Below, piece by piece: positions 8,828-16,343 of a DNA stretch of 64,000 nucleotides. Position numbers and translations under genes: made by a program. Where the stretch lies: assembly GCF_020447315.1 (NCBI RefSeq), contig NZ_JAJADQ010000007.1:186001-250000 (forward strand), written 5' to 3'. Positions within the stretch are counted from its first letter, which is position 1. Every line of letters begins with the position of its first letter. The DNA is from Hymenobacter nitidus. GTDB lineage: Bacteria; Bacteroidota; Bacteroidia; Cytophagales; Hymenobacteraceae. Below the pieces are notes generated by a model. It was not told the origin of the DNA, did not search any database, and worked only from the letters and a program-made list of their open reading frames with translations.

Positions 8828-8902
8828 ATGGCTACCGGCTGAGTATAAGCTATGGGTATAGCTTTGGAAAAAAGCGTTGGAAAAAGCTGAGCAAAAATTG
8901 AT

Positions 8903-9496
8903 TTACAGAAAGCAGGCCCAGCGCTGCTGCGGCTCCAGGTTGGAATTGCGCAGAAACTCCGCCACCGGCTCCAGATTGGTCAGCAGCGAGGTCAGCACCA
9001 GAACCTGGCCGGAGCGCAGGTGCAGCCGCAGAAAGTTATAGTTGCTCCAGAAAGCCCGCTTCGAGCGGCAGGTCACGTATTCTACCCGCACTAGGTCGCG
9101 CTGGGCAAAGGGAATCAGCACGCGGCCCTCGTACACTTCCAGCTTGTTCTGCTTAGGATCGAATACCAGGGTGGTGTGCAGGTTGTGGGCGTAGTACTGC
9201 GCGTGGAGCACCAGGGCGGGCACCGAAAAGCTCAGAATTACGGCCGCCATGGCCGTCAGCAGCACCACCTCGTAGCCCGACAGCGTGCCCAGGTAGAAAA
9301 AGGAAATGAGGAAGGGCAGGCCCACGCTCATGCACAGCAAGGGCCAGAATAGCAGGTAAAACTGGCGCAGAAACGTGGGCCGATACACCCGGCTGGCCTG
9401 GGTGAAGAAGCTGGTGATGAAGCGCAGCCCAAACACGATGGCGCAGATAGCCACCGTAATTTCCAGAATGGGCCGCAAAAAAGGAAACAGCTTCAC
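8903..9496 (-). CDS. Uncharacterised membrane protein coupled to selD
   Basis: A 197-residue protein with about three hydrophobic helices in its first ~105 residues. The soluble C-terminal part has alternating strands (TTLVFDPKQNKLEVYEG, VRVEYVT, NFLRLHLRSGQVLVLTSLL) and resembles a bacterial PH-like domain. I do not recognise a named family with certainty. Its ATG lies only three bases after the selD stop codon, so the two genes are almost certainly co-transcribed and translationally coupled. The C-terminus ends in CFL with a Trp-Ala before it. A function linked to selenium metabolism is only inferred from position. Confidence 0.8.
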   Translation of the reverse strand: MKLFPFLRPILEITVAICAIVFGLRFITSFFTQASRVYRPTFLRQFYLLFWPLLCMSVGLPFLISFFYLGTLSGYEVVLLTAMAAVILSFSVPALVLHAQYYAHNLHTTLVFDPKQNKLEVYEGRVLIPFAQRDLVRVEYVTCRSKRAFWSNYNFLRLHLRSGQVLVLTSLLTNLEPVAEFLRNSNLEPQQRWACFL

Positions 9497-9499
9497 TGC

Positions 9500-10561
9500 T
9501 TACTTCACCTCAATCCAGGGTTCCCCGGCCGCGTGGGCCCGCAGCGTACCAAACGGCTCCAGCGCCAGGCCATACTGCTCGAACACGGCCTGCACCGCGG
9601 CCCGGCCGCCGGGCTCCACGCACACCAGCAGGCCCCCCGACGTCTGGGGGTCGCAGAGCCAGTGGCGCTGCTCGTTGGTAATCTGGCCGACCTTGTGGCC
9701 GTAGCTGTCCCAGTTGCGCACGGTGCCGCCTGGAATGGCCTTTTGCTGGCGGTACATTTCGGCCTCGGGCAGCAGCGGCACTTTGCTAAATTTTATTTCG
9801 GCCGTCAGGTTGCTGCCCTCGCACACTTCCGCCAGGTGACCCAGCAGGCCAAAGCCCGTTACGTCGGTCATGGCGCGCACGGCTTCCAGCTGGCCCAGGT
9901 CGTAGCCAATTTTGTTGAGCATCATCATGCTTTGGGGCGCAATCTGCTCGTGCTCGGGCAGCAGGATGCCGCGCTTCTGCGAGGTAGTGAGCATGCCCAC
10001 GCCCAAGGGCTTGGTCAGGTACAGCTCGCAGCCGGCCGTAGCCGTGTCGTTCTGCTTCAAATTCTTGATGTCGAGCATGCCCGTAACGGCCAGGCCGAAA
10101 ATTGGCTCGGGCGAGTCGATGCTGTGGCCGCCGGCCAAGGGAATCCCTGCTTCGGCGCAGATGCTGCGGCTGCCCTCAATCACGCGGCGCGCCACTTCGG
10201 GGGCCAGCTTGTCGATGGGCCAGCCCAGCACGGCAATGGCCATCACGGGCCGCCCACCCATGGCATACACGTCGCTGATGGCATTGGCCGAGGCAATGCG
10301 CCCGAAGTCGTAGGCGTCGTCCACGATGGGCATGAAGAAGTCGGTGGTGCTGATGATGGCCTGCCCGCCCCCGATGTCGTACACGGCCGCGTCGTCGCGG
10401 CTGCTGTTGCCCACCAGCAGCTTGTCGTGCTGGGGCTGAGCAATGCTGGTGTGCAGAATCTGGTCGAGCACCTTGGGCGCGATTTTGCAGCCGCAGCCCG
10501 CGCCGTGGCTGTACTGGGTCAGGCGGATAGGCTCGGTGGCGGTGGTTTCGTTCGTGTTCAT
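9500..10561 (-). CDS. selD: Selenide, water dikinase (selenophosphate synthetase)
   Basis: Makes selenophosphate from selenide and ATP, the selenium donor for tRNA 2-selenouridine and for selenocysteine. The N-terminal motif [10 protein letters not shown] has the catalytic Cys (Cys23) and Lys (Lys26), equivalent to E. coli Cys17 and Lys20; it is a cysteine, not a selenocysteine, form. The AIRS-like ATP-binding domains follow, with DIGGGQ-, [20 protein letters not shown] and [14 protein letters not shown] blocks. The length (353) is normal. It follows mnmH and a VOC gene on the same strand, which points to tRNA selenation; no selA or selB is in the window. Confidence 0.96.
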   Translation of the reverse strand: MNTNETTATEPIRLTQYSHGAGCGCKIAPKVLDQILHTSIAQPQHDKLLVGNSSRDDAAVYDIGGGQAIISTTDFFMPIVDDAYDFGRIASANAISDVYAMGGRPVMAIAVLGWPIDKLAPEVARRVIEGSRSICAEAGIPLAGGHSIDSPEPIFGLAVTGMLDIKNLKQNDTATAGCELYLTKPLGVGMLTTSQKRGILLPEHEQIAPQSMMMLNKIGYDLGQLEAVRAMTDVTGFGLLGHLAEVCEGSNLTAEIKFSKVPLLPEAEMYRQQKAIPGGTVRNWDSYGHKVGQITNEQRHWLCDPQTSGGLLVCVEPGGRAAVQAVFEQYGLALEPFGTLRAHAAGEPWIEVK

Positions 10562-10595
10562 CAGGGCAAAGAAAAAGCCGTTAGGCTAAATGGGA

Positions 10596-10988
10596 CTAGA
10601 ACTGCCAGTCGGCGTTCTGCAAAACAACGTGGTAGCCGTCGGGGTCTTTGAAGGTAAGGCCCAGGTGGTCCCAGTAAGGATTATAAGCGGGTAATGAGAC
10701 GTAGCCGTGTTGCCGGAGGCGGTCCACTGCTGCCTGCCATTGGACCTTATCGGGTAAGTAAAACACGAGCAGATGCTCGGGGTTTGGGCCTGGCTCAACA
10801 ACATGACCCGCCTGGGTCGTGAATTCGAGGTGGTAGGGCGCCTGCGGGTGGCCCAGCATGACGCCATCAAAACCATTGTGATTTTCAAACGAGCAGAGGG
10901 TGCTCAGCCCCAATCCGTCTTTGTAAAAGTGAATCAGGGCCGGCAGCTGGTTTGTGGGGCGGGCCACCCGCAGCTTAGGTGCCAGCAT
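10596..10988 (-). CDS. VOC-family (glyoxalase/bleomycin-resistance fold) protein
   Basis: A 130-residue single-domain VOC protein. It has LRVARPTNQLPALIHFYKDGLGL at the start of the first beta-alpha-beta-beta-beta module and WDHLGLTFKDPDGYHVVLQN at the end of the second, the usual glyoxalase-fold signatures. The substrate is unknown. The ATG at 10988 lies 14 bases inside the 3' end of mnmH, and selD starts 34 bases downstream, so it is embedded in the selenation operon. A longer frame extends into mnmH without family similarity and was not used. Confidence 0.85.
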   Translation of the reverse strand: MLAPKLRVARPTNQLPALIHFYKDGLGLSTLCSFENHNGFDGVMLGHPQAPYHLEFTTQAGHVVEPGPNPEHLLVFYLPDKVQWQAAVDRLRQHGYVSLPAYNPYWDHLGLTFKDPDGYHVVLQNADWQF

Positions 10989-12042
10989 GAAGCGAGGAGC
11001 TAGAAGCCGGGGTGAGTAACCCTTCCCGCTGCGCGGCGACCAGCACCAGGTCGGCATTCACCTGCGGGTCGCAGGTATCGGACGGAATCCGGATGACGCG
11101 GCTGTTGGCTTTGTTGTCGAGCCCGAAACCGTAGGTTTTGTCGTAGTAGGAGAGGGCAATATCCACCATCCTTTCCATGTCGCCGGTTTCGATGGCGGCC
11201 AACGCTTCCTTGGTCGCCAGGCCACCCAGGCGCTTGCTAATGCGCTGAATGGCTTCCGCGAGCTGCTGCGGATCTTCCTTACCGTACTCGGCGGCCAGCT
11301 TGCGGGTACGCACCGCCCGCGGAATGTCGAGCACCAGCAGCGGGGCCGCGCGCATCTGCTCAAACAGCGGCTTGGGGATGGTGAGGCGGCCGATGGTCAG
11401 GCTTTCGTCTTCTAGCCACGGCGTCACGCCCGTCGGCAGCTGGTTGAGCACCAAGGCCAGGTTGTTCTCGAACTGCTCGGGCGTGGGCTGGGGCGGCAGG
11501 CCAATAGCGCCAAACGACGAGCCCTTGTGGTTGGCCAGCCCCTCCAGGTCCACGATGGTTTCGCCGCGGCGGGCCAGCTCGTGCAGCACATCGGTTTTGC
11601 CCGAGCCCGTGAGGCCGCCCAGAATGAGCATGGGCCGGGGCTCGGTGAACTGCGCCAGCGCCCAGCGGCGGTAGTCCTTGTAGCCCTTGTCGAGCAGATG
11701 CACCTTGAAGCCGGCCAGCTCCAAGAGCCAGTGCACGGCGCCGCTGCGCATGCCGCCGCGCCAGCAGTGCAGGCGCACTTCCTTGTTCGGAGCCAGCTTC
11801 TGGGCGTGCTTCACCATGCGGCTCATCTTGGGCCCGAAGAAGTCGAGGCCGATGTGAATGGCGCGGTCCTGGCTGACCTGCTTGTAGGCCGTGCCAATTC
11901 GGGCCCGTTCCTCGTCCGAGAAAAGCGGCAGGTTCAGGGCCCCCGGAATATGGCCGTGGGCATACTCAATGGGCGCACGAACATCCAAGATGGGGATGTC
12001 GGCGGGACCGGCCAGAAACTCGGGAAGCGGAATACGGGGCAA
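10975..12042 (-). CDS. mnmH: tRNA 2-selenouridine synthase MnmH/SelU
   Basis: Replaces sulfur by selenium at the wobble 2-thiouridine of certain tRNAs through a geranylated intermediate, using selenophosphate from SelD. An N-terminal rhodanese domain (ILDVRAPIEYAHGHIPGA) has its active-site Cys in HCWRGGMRS, near residue 92. A P-loop domain (GLTGSGKT, near residue 144) follows, with DLEGLANHKGSSFG. I propose the TTG at 12042, which leaves 16 residues before the rhodanese DIPILDV strand as in E. coli MnmH. An ATG at 12138 would add 32 residues encoded mostly by an inverted repeat, which is unlikely to be native. It overlaps the downstream VOC gene by 14 bases. Confidence 0.93.
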   Translation of the reverse strand: MPRIPLPEFLAGPADIPILDVRAPIEYAHGHIPGALNLPLFSDEERARIGTAYKQVSQDRAIHIGLDFFGPKMSRMVKHAQKLAPNKEVRLHCWRGGMRSGAVHWLLELAGFKVHLLDKGYKDYRRWALAQFTEPRPMLILGGLTGSGKTDVLHELARRGETIVDLEGLANHKGSSFGAIGLPPQPTPEQFENNLALVLNQLPTGVTPWLEDESLTIGRLTIPKPLFEQMRAAPLLVLDIPRAVRTRKLAAEYGKEDPQQLAEAIQRISKRLGGLATKEALAAIETGDMERMVDIALSYYDKTYGFGLDNKANSRVIRIPSDTCDPQVNADLVLVAAQREGLLTPASSSSLHAGT

Positions 12043-12068
12043 AGGAGCAGTGTTGAGGTGGTGAGATG

Positions 12069-12154
12069 GTGATGTGGCGACGTAGTGAGTTTGATGTCCA
12101 GTACCGCGCAAGTGGCGCAAGCCGAACAGCAAACTCACTACGTCGCTACATCAC
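12069..12154. repeat. Inverted repeat, GCGCAAGTGGCGCA-core family, copy A
   Basis: Arms 12069-12092 and 12131-12154 are 24-bp reverse complements with one mismatch, rich in GTGA/GTAGTGAGT. The 38-base loop holds the core GCGCAAGTGGCGCAAG, shared in near-identical form with two other loci (about 13432-13532 and 42965-43057). The right arm includes the pdxJ stop codon. Confidence 0.85.
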
Positions 12155-12864
12155 ACCAGTTGACGCCGGTAGAGCTGAATCGTGTTTTCCAGCCCGTAGT
12201 ACAGCGCGTCGCACACCAGAGCGTGCCCGATGCTAACCTCTTCCAGGCCGGGTAAGTTCTGCCTGAGGTAGGCCAGGTTTTCCAGGTCGAGGTCGTGGCC
12301 GGCATTCAGGCCCAGGCCCAGCTGCTGGGCCATTGCCGCCGCCGCCGCGTAGGGGGCAATGGCCTTGGCGGGGTCCTGGGGGTACTGGCGGGCGTAGTCT
12401 TCGGTGTAGAGCTCAATTCGGTCGGTGCCGGTGGCTACGGCGGCTTTTACCATGGCCGGGTCGGGGTCCAGGAAGATAGACACCCGGCAGCCGATGGATT
12501 TAAGCTCCGTGACCACGCCAATCAGGTAAATCTGGTGAGTGATGGTGTCCCAGCCGGCGTTAGAGGTAATGGCGTCGGGCGCGTCGGGCACCAGGGTCAC
12601 CTGCTTGGGCCGCACCTCGCGCACCAAGTCCATGAAATCCGGGGTCGGGTTGCCCTCCACATTCAGCTCAGTGGTTACGATCTGACGCAGGTCGCGCACG
12701 TCTTGGTAGCGGATATGGCGCTCATCGGGGCGCGGGTGCACCGTGATGCCCTGGGCGCCAAACCGCTCACAGTCACGGGCTACCTGCAGCACGTCGGGGC
12801 GGTTGTGGCCGCGGGCATTCCGCAGCGTGGCGATTTTATTTATGTTTACGCTAAGTTTCGTCAT
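12151..12864 (-). CDS. pdxJ: Pyridoxine 5'-phosphate synthase
   Basis: Condenses 3-amino-2-oxopropyl phosphate with deoxyxylulose 5-phosphate in the DXP-dependent vitamin B6 pathway. The 237-residue TIM barrel begins [19 protein letters not shown] and carries the family motifs [51 protein letters not shown] and SIGHAL. I chose the ATG at 12864; 16 further upstream codons lack family similarity. It is divergent from the YqeY-like gene. Its stop codon lies inside an inverted repeat, and mnmH follows on the same strand. Confidence 0.96.
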   Translation of the reverse strand: MTKLSVNINKIATLRNARGHNRPDVLQVARDCERFGAQGITVHPRPDERHIRYQDVRDLRQIVTTELNVEGNPTPDFMDLVREVRPKQVTLVPDAPDAITSNAGWDTITHQIYLIGVVTELKSIGCRVSIFLDPDPAMVKAAVATGTDRIELYTEDYARQYPQDPAKAIAPYAAAAAMAQQLGLGLNAGHDLDLENLAYLRQNLPGLEEVSIGHALVCDALYYGLENTIQLYRRQLV

Positions 12865-12956
12865 GAGAGAAGGCGAAAAACTGACTCCAGAACGGCCAGC
12901 GTGGGTCATCAATACGCGGCCAGTCGGAATCTACGGGTTCCAGACATTTACTACTA

Positions 12957-12964
12957 CAAACTTA
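12957..12964 (-). promoter_or_regulatory. -7 element TAAGTTTG upstream of pdxJ
   Basis: Exact TAnnTTTG match on the minus strand, 93 bases before the pdxJ ATG. It abuts the start codon of the divergent YqeY-like gene (last base shared). No -33 TTG is evident. Confidence 0.45.
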
Positions 12965-13428
12965 TGGCTCTGAAGGAAACCATCGACGCAGATATCAAAA
13001 AGGCTATGCTGGCCAAGGACAAAGTGCGGCTGCAGGCTCTGCGCAGCATCAAGTCCCAGATCATGCTGGCCGAAACGGCCGAAGGTGCCCACGGTGCGGC
13101 CCTCACCGACGATGCCGAAATCAAGCTGCTGACCAAAGCCGCCAAGCAGCGCCGCGAAGCCGCCGAGATGTACCAGAAGCAGTTCCGCTCCGATCTGGAG
13201 GAAATCGAGCTGGCCGAGCTGGCTATCATCGAGGAGTACCTGCCCCAGCAGCTCTCCGAAGCCGATTTGGTAGAAAAGCTCGTCGACATCATCCAGCGCG
13301 TGGGCGCCACCGGCCCTTCCGACCTGGGCAAAGTAATGGGCCTGGCGGCCCGGGAACTATCAGGCCAAGCCGACGGCCGCATGATTTCCCAGGTCGTCAG
13401 CAACCTGCTCAACAACACGAATGTCTAA
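12964..13428 (+). CDS. GatB/YqeY domain-containing protein
   Basis: A 154-residue protein matching the stand-alone YqeY family, which is related to the tail domain of the GatB amidotransferase subunit and to tRNA-binding helices. Visible markers are MALKETIDADIKKAMLAKDK, LRSIKSQI, KQRREAAEMY, IIEEYLPQQLSE and GKVMGLAARELSGQADG near the C-terminus. The exact function is unknown; family members are commonly found near tRNA or translation genes. It starts a plus-strand run leading to CvpA and the envelope cluster, with a copy of the inverted-repeat family between them. Confidence 0.92.
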   Translation: MALKETIDADIKKAMLAKDKVRLQALRSIKSQIMLAETAEGAHGAALTDDAEIKLLTKAAKQRREAAEMYQKQFRSDLEEIELAELAIIEEYLPQQLSEADLVEKLVDIIQRVGATGPSDLGKVMGLAARELSGQADGRMISQVVSNLLNNTNV

Positions 13429-13431
13429 GCA

Positions 13432-13532
13432 GTGATTTAGCGACTTAGTGATTTAGTGAGTGTGGTTCGGGCCGCGCGAATGGCGCGAGTCTGTGCAAAC
13501 GGAACATAAAACTCACTACGTCGCTAGCTCAC
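13432..13532. repeat. Inverted repeat, GCGCAA-core family, copy B
   Basis: Between the YqeY-like gene and cvpA. Imperfect arms (GTGATTTAGCGACTTAGTGA... on the left, ...CACTACGTCGCTAGCTCAC on the right) flank a loop with the core GCGCGAATGGCGCGAG. It is related to copies A and C in both core and arm style, but the left arm carries an extra GATTTAGT-type stutter. Confidence 0.75.
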
Positions 13533-13542
13533 CACCTCACAT

Positions 13543-14064
13543 ATGTCCGGCTTTGATATTCTGCTGCTGATTCCGCTGGCCGTGGGCGCGGTAAAGGGCT
13601 TTCGGCGCGGCCTCGTGCTGGAGGCAGCTTCGCTCTTGGCTTTCGTGCTGGGCATTATCGGTGGGCTGGCTCTGCTGAACGACGCTATTCCGCTGGTGCG
13701 CAACTACGTGGGCGAGGCGTTTGGGCTGCTGCCCATTGTGTCGTTTCTGCTGGTGTTCGTGCTTATTACCTGGGGCGTGCACTTGGCGGGCAGCTTCGTC
13801 AAAACCGCCGTGCACCTCACCCCGTTGGGCGTGCTCGACAACCTGCTGGGCGGGGCGGCCGGGGCCCTGAAGTGGGTGCTGGGGATAAGCCTGCTGCTTC
13901 ACGGCATCGGTTTTGCGGGCCTTAAGCTCATTTCGCCGGCCATCGTGGCCGATTCGCAGGTGCTGCCCGTGGTGCAGCAGGCCACGCCGTTTGCCCTGGA
14001 AATCGTGGGCTTTATCATGCCGTTTGCGTCCACGTTGCTGGAGCAGCTGCGCGGCGTATTCTAG
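13543..14064 (+). CDS. CvpA family inner-membrane protein
   Basis: A 173-residue protein with four predicted transmembrane helices: ILLLIPLAVGAVKGFRRG, ASLLAFVLGIIGGLALL, VSFLLVFVLITWGVHLAGS and AGALKWVLGISLLLHGIGF. The arrangement and the PLGVLDNLLGGAAG segment match the CvpA (colicin V production) family, which is needed for envelope homeostasis in other bacteria. The ATG follows directly after the inverted repeat copy B. The gene upstream is the YqeY-like protein; a pabA-like gene follows after about 100 bases. Confidence 0.88.
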   Translation: MSGFDILLLIPLAVGAVKGFRRGLVLEAASLLAFVLGIIGGLALLNDAIPLVRNYVGEAFGLLPIVSFLLVFVLITWGVHLAGSFVKTAVHLTPLGVLDNLLGGAAGALKWVLGISLLLHGIGFAGLKLISPAIVADSQVLPVVQQATPFALEIVGFIMPFASTLLEQLRGVF

Positions 14065-14162
14065 CCCAGCCGGAAGCTGCCGCCTGAGTTACTCGCTCAA
14101 AAGTCCTTGCCGCGCGGTAAGGCTGCCAACCTTTGCGTAGAAATTCTGCTCAGTACGCTGCT

Positions 14163-14804
14163 ATGCATCTGTTGCTGCTCGACAACTTTGACTCCTTCAC
14201 GTTCAATCTGCTGGACTACTTCCAGCAGCTAGGCGCTACTGTGCAGGTTGTCCGCAACGACGTGCCGCTGGCCGACCTCCGGCAATACTCGTTCGACGCC
14301 ATCGTTTTGTCGCCCGGGCCCGGCACGCCGGCGCAGGCGGGTTGCCTGATGGAGATTATCCGGGAGTATCACCAGCGGGTCCCGATGCTGGGCGTGTGTT
14401 TGGGCCACCAGGCTCTGGGCGAGTTCTTCGGGGCCCGGCTGGAGCGGGCGGCGCGGCCCATGCACGGCAAAGTGTCGGAGGTGGCCTGCACGGAAGCTGC
14501 CGACCCACTGTTTGACGGTTTGCCGGCCCGGATTTTCGTGACGCGCTACCATTCACTGATTATCAATTTATTACCCCCTGATTTAAAGCCGCTGGCTTAC
14601 ACCACCGATGCTGCGCACGAACTGATGGTATTCCGGCACCGTACCTACCCCGTGTATGGCGTCCAGTTTCATCCCGAAGCGCTGCTCACTACCCACGGGT
14701 TGGCCCTACTCAGCAATTGGGTCAAGTGTTGTATCATTGCAAAGGATGGTCATTCAGCCTTTGCCGGCCGCGAAATCTCCCGAGAAGATGGAATTGCAGA
14801 TTAA
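14163..14804 (+). CDS. Anthranilate / aminodeoxychorismate synthase glutamine amidotransferase (component II)
   Basis: A class I glutamine amidotransferase that supplies ammonia to TrpE or PabB. MLLLDNFDSFTFNL-type N-terminus, the oxyanion motif SPGPGTP, the nucleophile Cys in LGVCLGHQAL, and the catalytic His/Glu in GVQFHPEA are all present. Sequence alone does not separate TrpG from PabA; with no trp genes nearby, an amphibolic or folate role is plausible. I chose the ATG at 14163 because it is the family N-terminus. The C-terminal ~25 residues run past the usual end, and the stop overlaps the next gene by 17 bases. Confidence 0.9.
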   Translation: MHLLLLDNFDSFTFNLLDYFQQLGATVQVVRNDVPLADLRQYSFDAIVLSPGPGTPAQAGCLMEIIREYHQRVPMLGVCLGHQALGEFFGARLERAARPMHGKVSEVACTEAADPLFDGLPARIFVTRYHSLIINLLPPDLKPLAYTTDAAHELMVFRHRTYPVYGVQFHPEALLTTHGLALLSNWVKCCIIAKDGHSAFAGREISREDGIAD

Positions 14805-15576
14805 GGAACAGAACGGTTTTCAATATGTGGAAGGCGGCTCCGGCAAGGTGCTGCTGCTTCTGCACGGGTTGTTTGGCGCCCTCAGCAACTGGGAAGACGT
14901 CATTGAGGAATTCAGCACCGACCACCACGTAATTATTCCCCTGCTGCCCATCTACGACATGCCTCTGACCCAGGCCGGCGTGCCGGGCTTAGTCAACTAC
15001 GTGGAGGACTTTCTCAAGCAGATGCGCCTCAACGAGCCCCTGACGGTGCTCGGCAATTCCCTGGGTGGCCACATTGCCCTGGTGTATGCCCTGCGCAACC
15101 CGCGGATGGTGCAGCGCCTGGTGCTTACCGGCAGCAGCGGCCTGTTCGAGGATTCGATGGGCGGCTCGTTCCCCAAGCGCGGTAACTACGCCTTCGTGCA
15201 GGAGCGCGTGGCTTACACCTTCTACGACCCCACCATTGCCACTAAAGACCTGGTGGATGAGGTGTTCAACGTCACTAACTCCAATACCAAGGTGCTGCGC
15301 ATCATCAGCATTGCCCGCTCGGCCCAGCGCCACAACCTGGGTAAGGAGCTAACCAAGATTACGGTGCCCGTGCTGCTGGTCTGGGGCCTGAACGACACGA
15401 TTACGCCGCCGGTGGTGGCCCACGAGTTTGAGCGGCTGCTGCCCAACGCTGAGCTGCACTTCCTCGACCATTGCTGCCATGTGCCCATGATGGAGCGGCC
15501 CCAGGACTTCAACCGCCTGCTGCGTCAGTTTCTGCGCCGTACGGCCCCGGAGCCGGCTCTTACGGCAAGTGTTTAA
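14788..15576 (+). CDS. Alpha/beta-fold hydrolase
   Basis: A 262-residue serine hydrolase. LLLLHGLFGALSNW supplies the oxyanion hole, LGNSLGGHIAL the nucleophile elbow (Ser), and VWGLNDTITPP the acid. The catalytic His lies in DHCCHVPMMERPQDF. It differs from the hydrolase near 3 kb in its elbow and C-terminal region. The substrate is unknown. The ATG at 14788 overlaps the preceding amidotransferase gene by 17 bases, so the two are probably translated together. Confidence 0.88.
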   Translation: MELQIKEQNGFQYVEGGSGKVLLLLHGLFGALSNWEDVIEEFSTDHHVIIPLLPIYDMPLTQAGVPGLVNYVEDFLKQMRLNEPLTVLGNSLGGHIALVYALRNPRMVQRLVLTGSSGLFEDSMGGSFPKRGNYAFVQERVAYTFYDPTIATKDLVDEVFNVTNSNTKVLRIISIARSAQRHNLGKELTKITVPVLLVWGLNDTITPPVVAHEFERLLPNAELHFLDHCCHVPMMERPQDFNRLLRQFLRRTAPEPALTASV

Positions 15577-15652
15577 ACAAATCAGGCCCGCGGGAGCTTA
15601 TTGGTCGCCCAACTTCCCGTAGTTTATTTCTGGCTTTCAGTTCTTTCCACCC

Positions 15653-16330
15653 ATGCATTCGATGATTGCTGAAGACTTGCTCAACCAAATGATTCCGCCC
15701 CTCAAGGTGTCGGACTCTGCCGGGAAAGCGGCTAAATGGCTGGAAGAATTCCACGTTGGCCAGCTTCCCGTGCTCGAAAACCGCCTCTACCGCGGCCTGA
15801 TTACCGAAGCCGACCTGCTCGACCACGAACACCCCGACGAACCCCTGACCAATGTGGCTTTCGGCTTTGCGGAAGTACATGTGCAGCGCGACCAGCATTT
15901 TTACAGCATTATGGAGCTGGCTATTCAGAATAAGCTGCAGCTGGTGCCCGTGCTCGACGACAAGCAGGAATACCTGGGCGTCGTGACGGTGGGTGATACG
16001 CTGGCGGCTTTCGGCCAATTGCCTATTGCGGCCGGTCAGGGCGGTATTCTGGTGCTGTCGATGGAGGAGCGCGACTATTCGCTGACTCAGATCAGCCGCT
16101 ACGTGGAGGAAAATAACGCCAAAGTCCTCAGCGCCCACGTGGCTCAGGACGAGCACGACCCCTACAAAATCCGGCTGACCCTGAAGCTGAACACGCCCAA
16201 CATGGCCCGCATTACGGCTACGCTCGAGCGGTTTGGCTACGTTATTACGGCCCAGTTCAGCGGGGCCGGCGAGGTAGGGGAGAATGAGCAGGAGCGCTTC
16301 GATGGCCTGCTCAAATACCTGAGCTTATAA
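15653..16330 (+). CDS. CBS-domain protein
   Basis: A 225-residue cytoplasmic protein with two CBS motifs in its first ~125 residues (AAKWLEEFHVGQLPVLENRLYRGLITEADLL and YSIMELAIQNKLQLVPVLDDKQEYLGVVTVGD). The C-terminal ~85 residues have an ACT-like pattern (VLSMEERDYSLTQISRYVEENNAKVLSAHV). Such proteins usually sense adenosine nucleotides. In Cytophagales and relatives a CBS protein commonly precedes nadK, and here nadK lies two genes downstream, which supports a regulatory role tied to that cluster. The ligand is unknown. Confidence 0.88.
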   Translation: MHSMIAEDLLNQMIPPLKVSDSAGKAAKWLEEFHVGQLPVLENRLYRGLITEADLLDHEHPDEPLTNVAFGFAEVHVQRDQHFYSIMELAIQNKLQLVPVLDDKQEYLGVVTVGDTLAAFGQLPIAAGQGGILVLSMEERDYSLTQISRYVEENNAKVLSAHVAQDEHDPYKIRLTLKLNTPNMARITATLERFGYVITAQFSGAGEVGENEQERFDGLLKYLSL

Positions 16331-16343
16331 TTCCAACGCCCCG

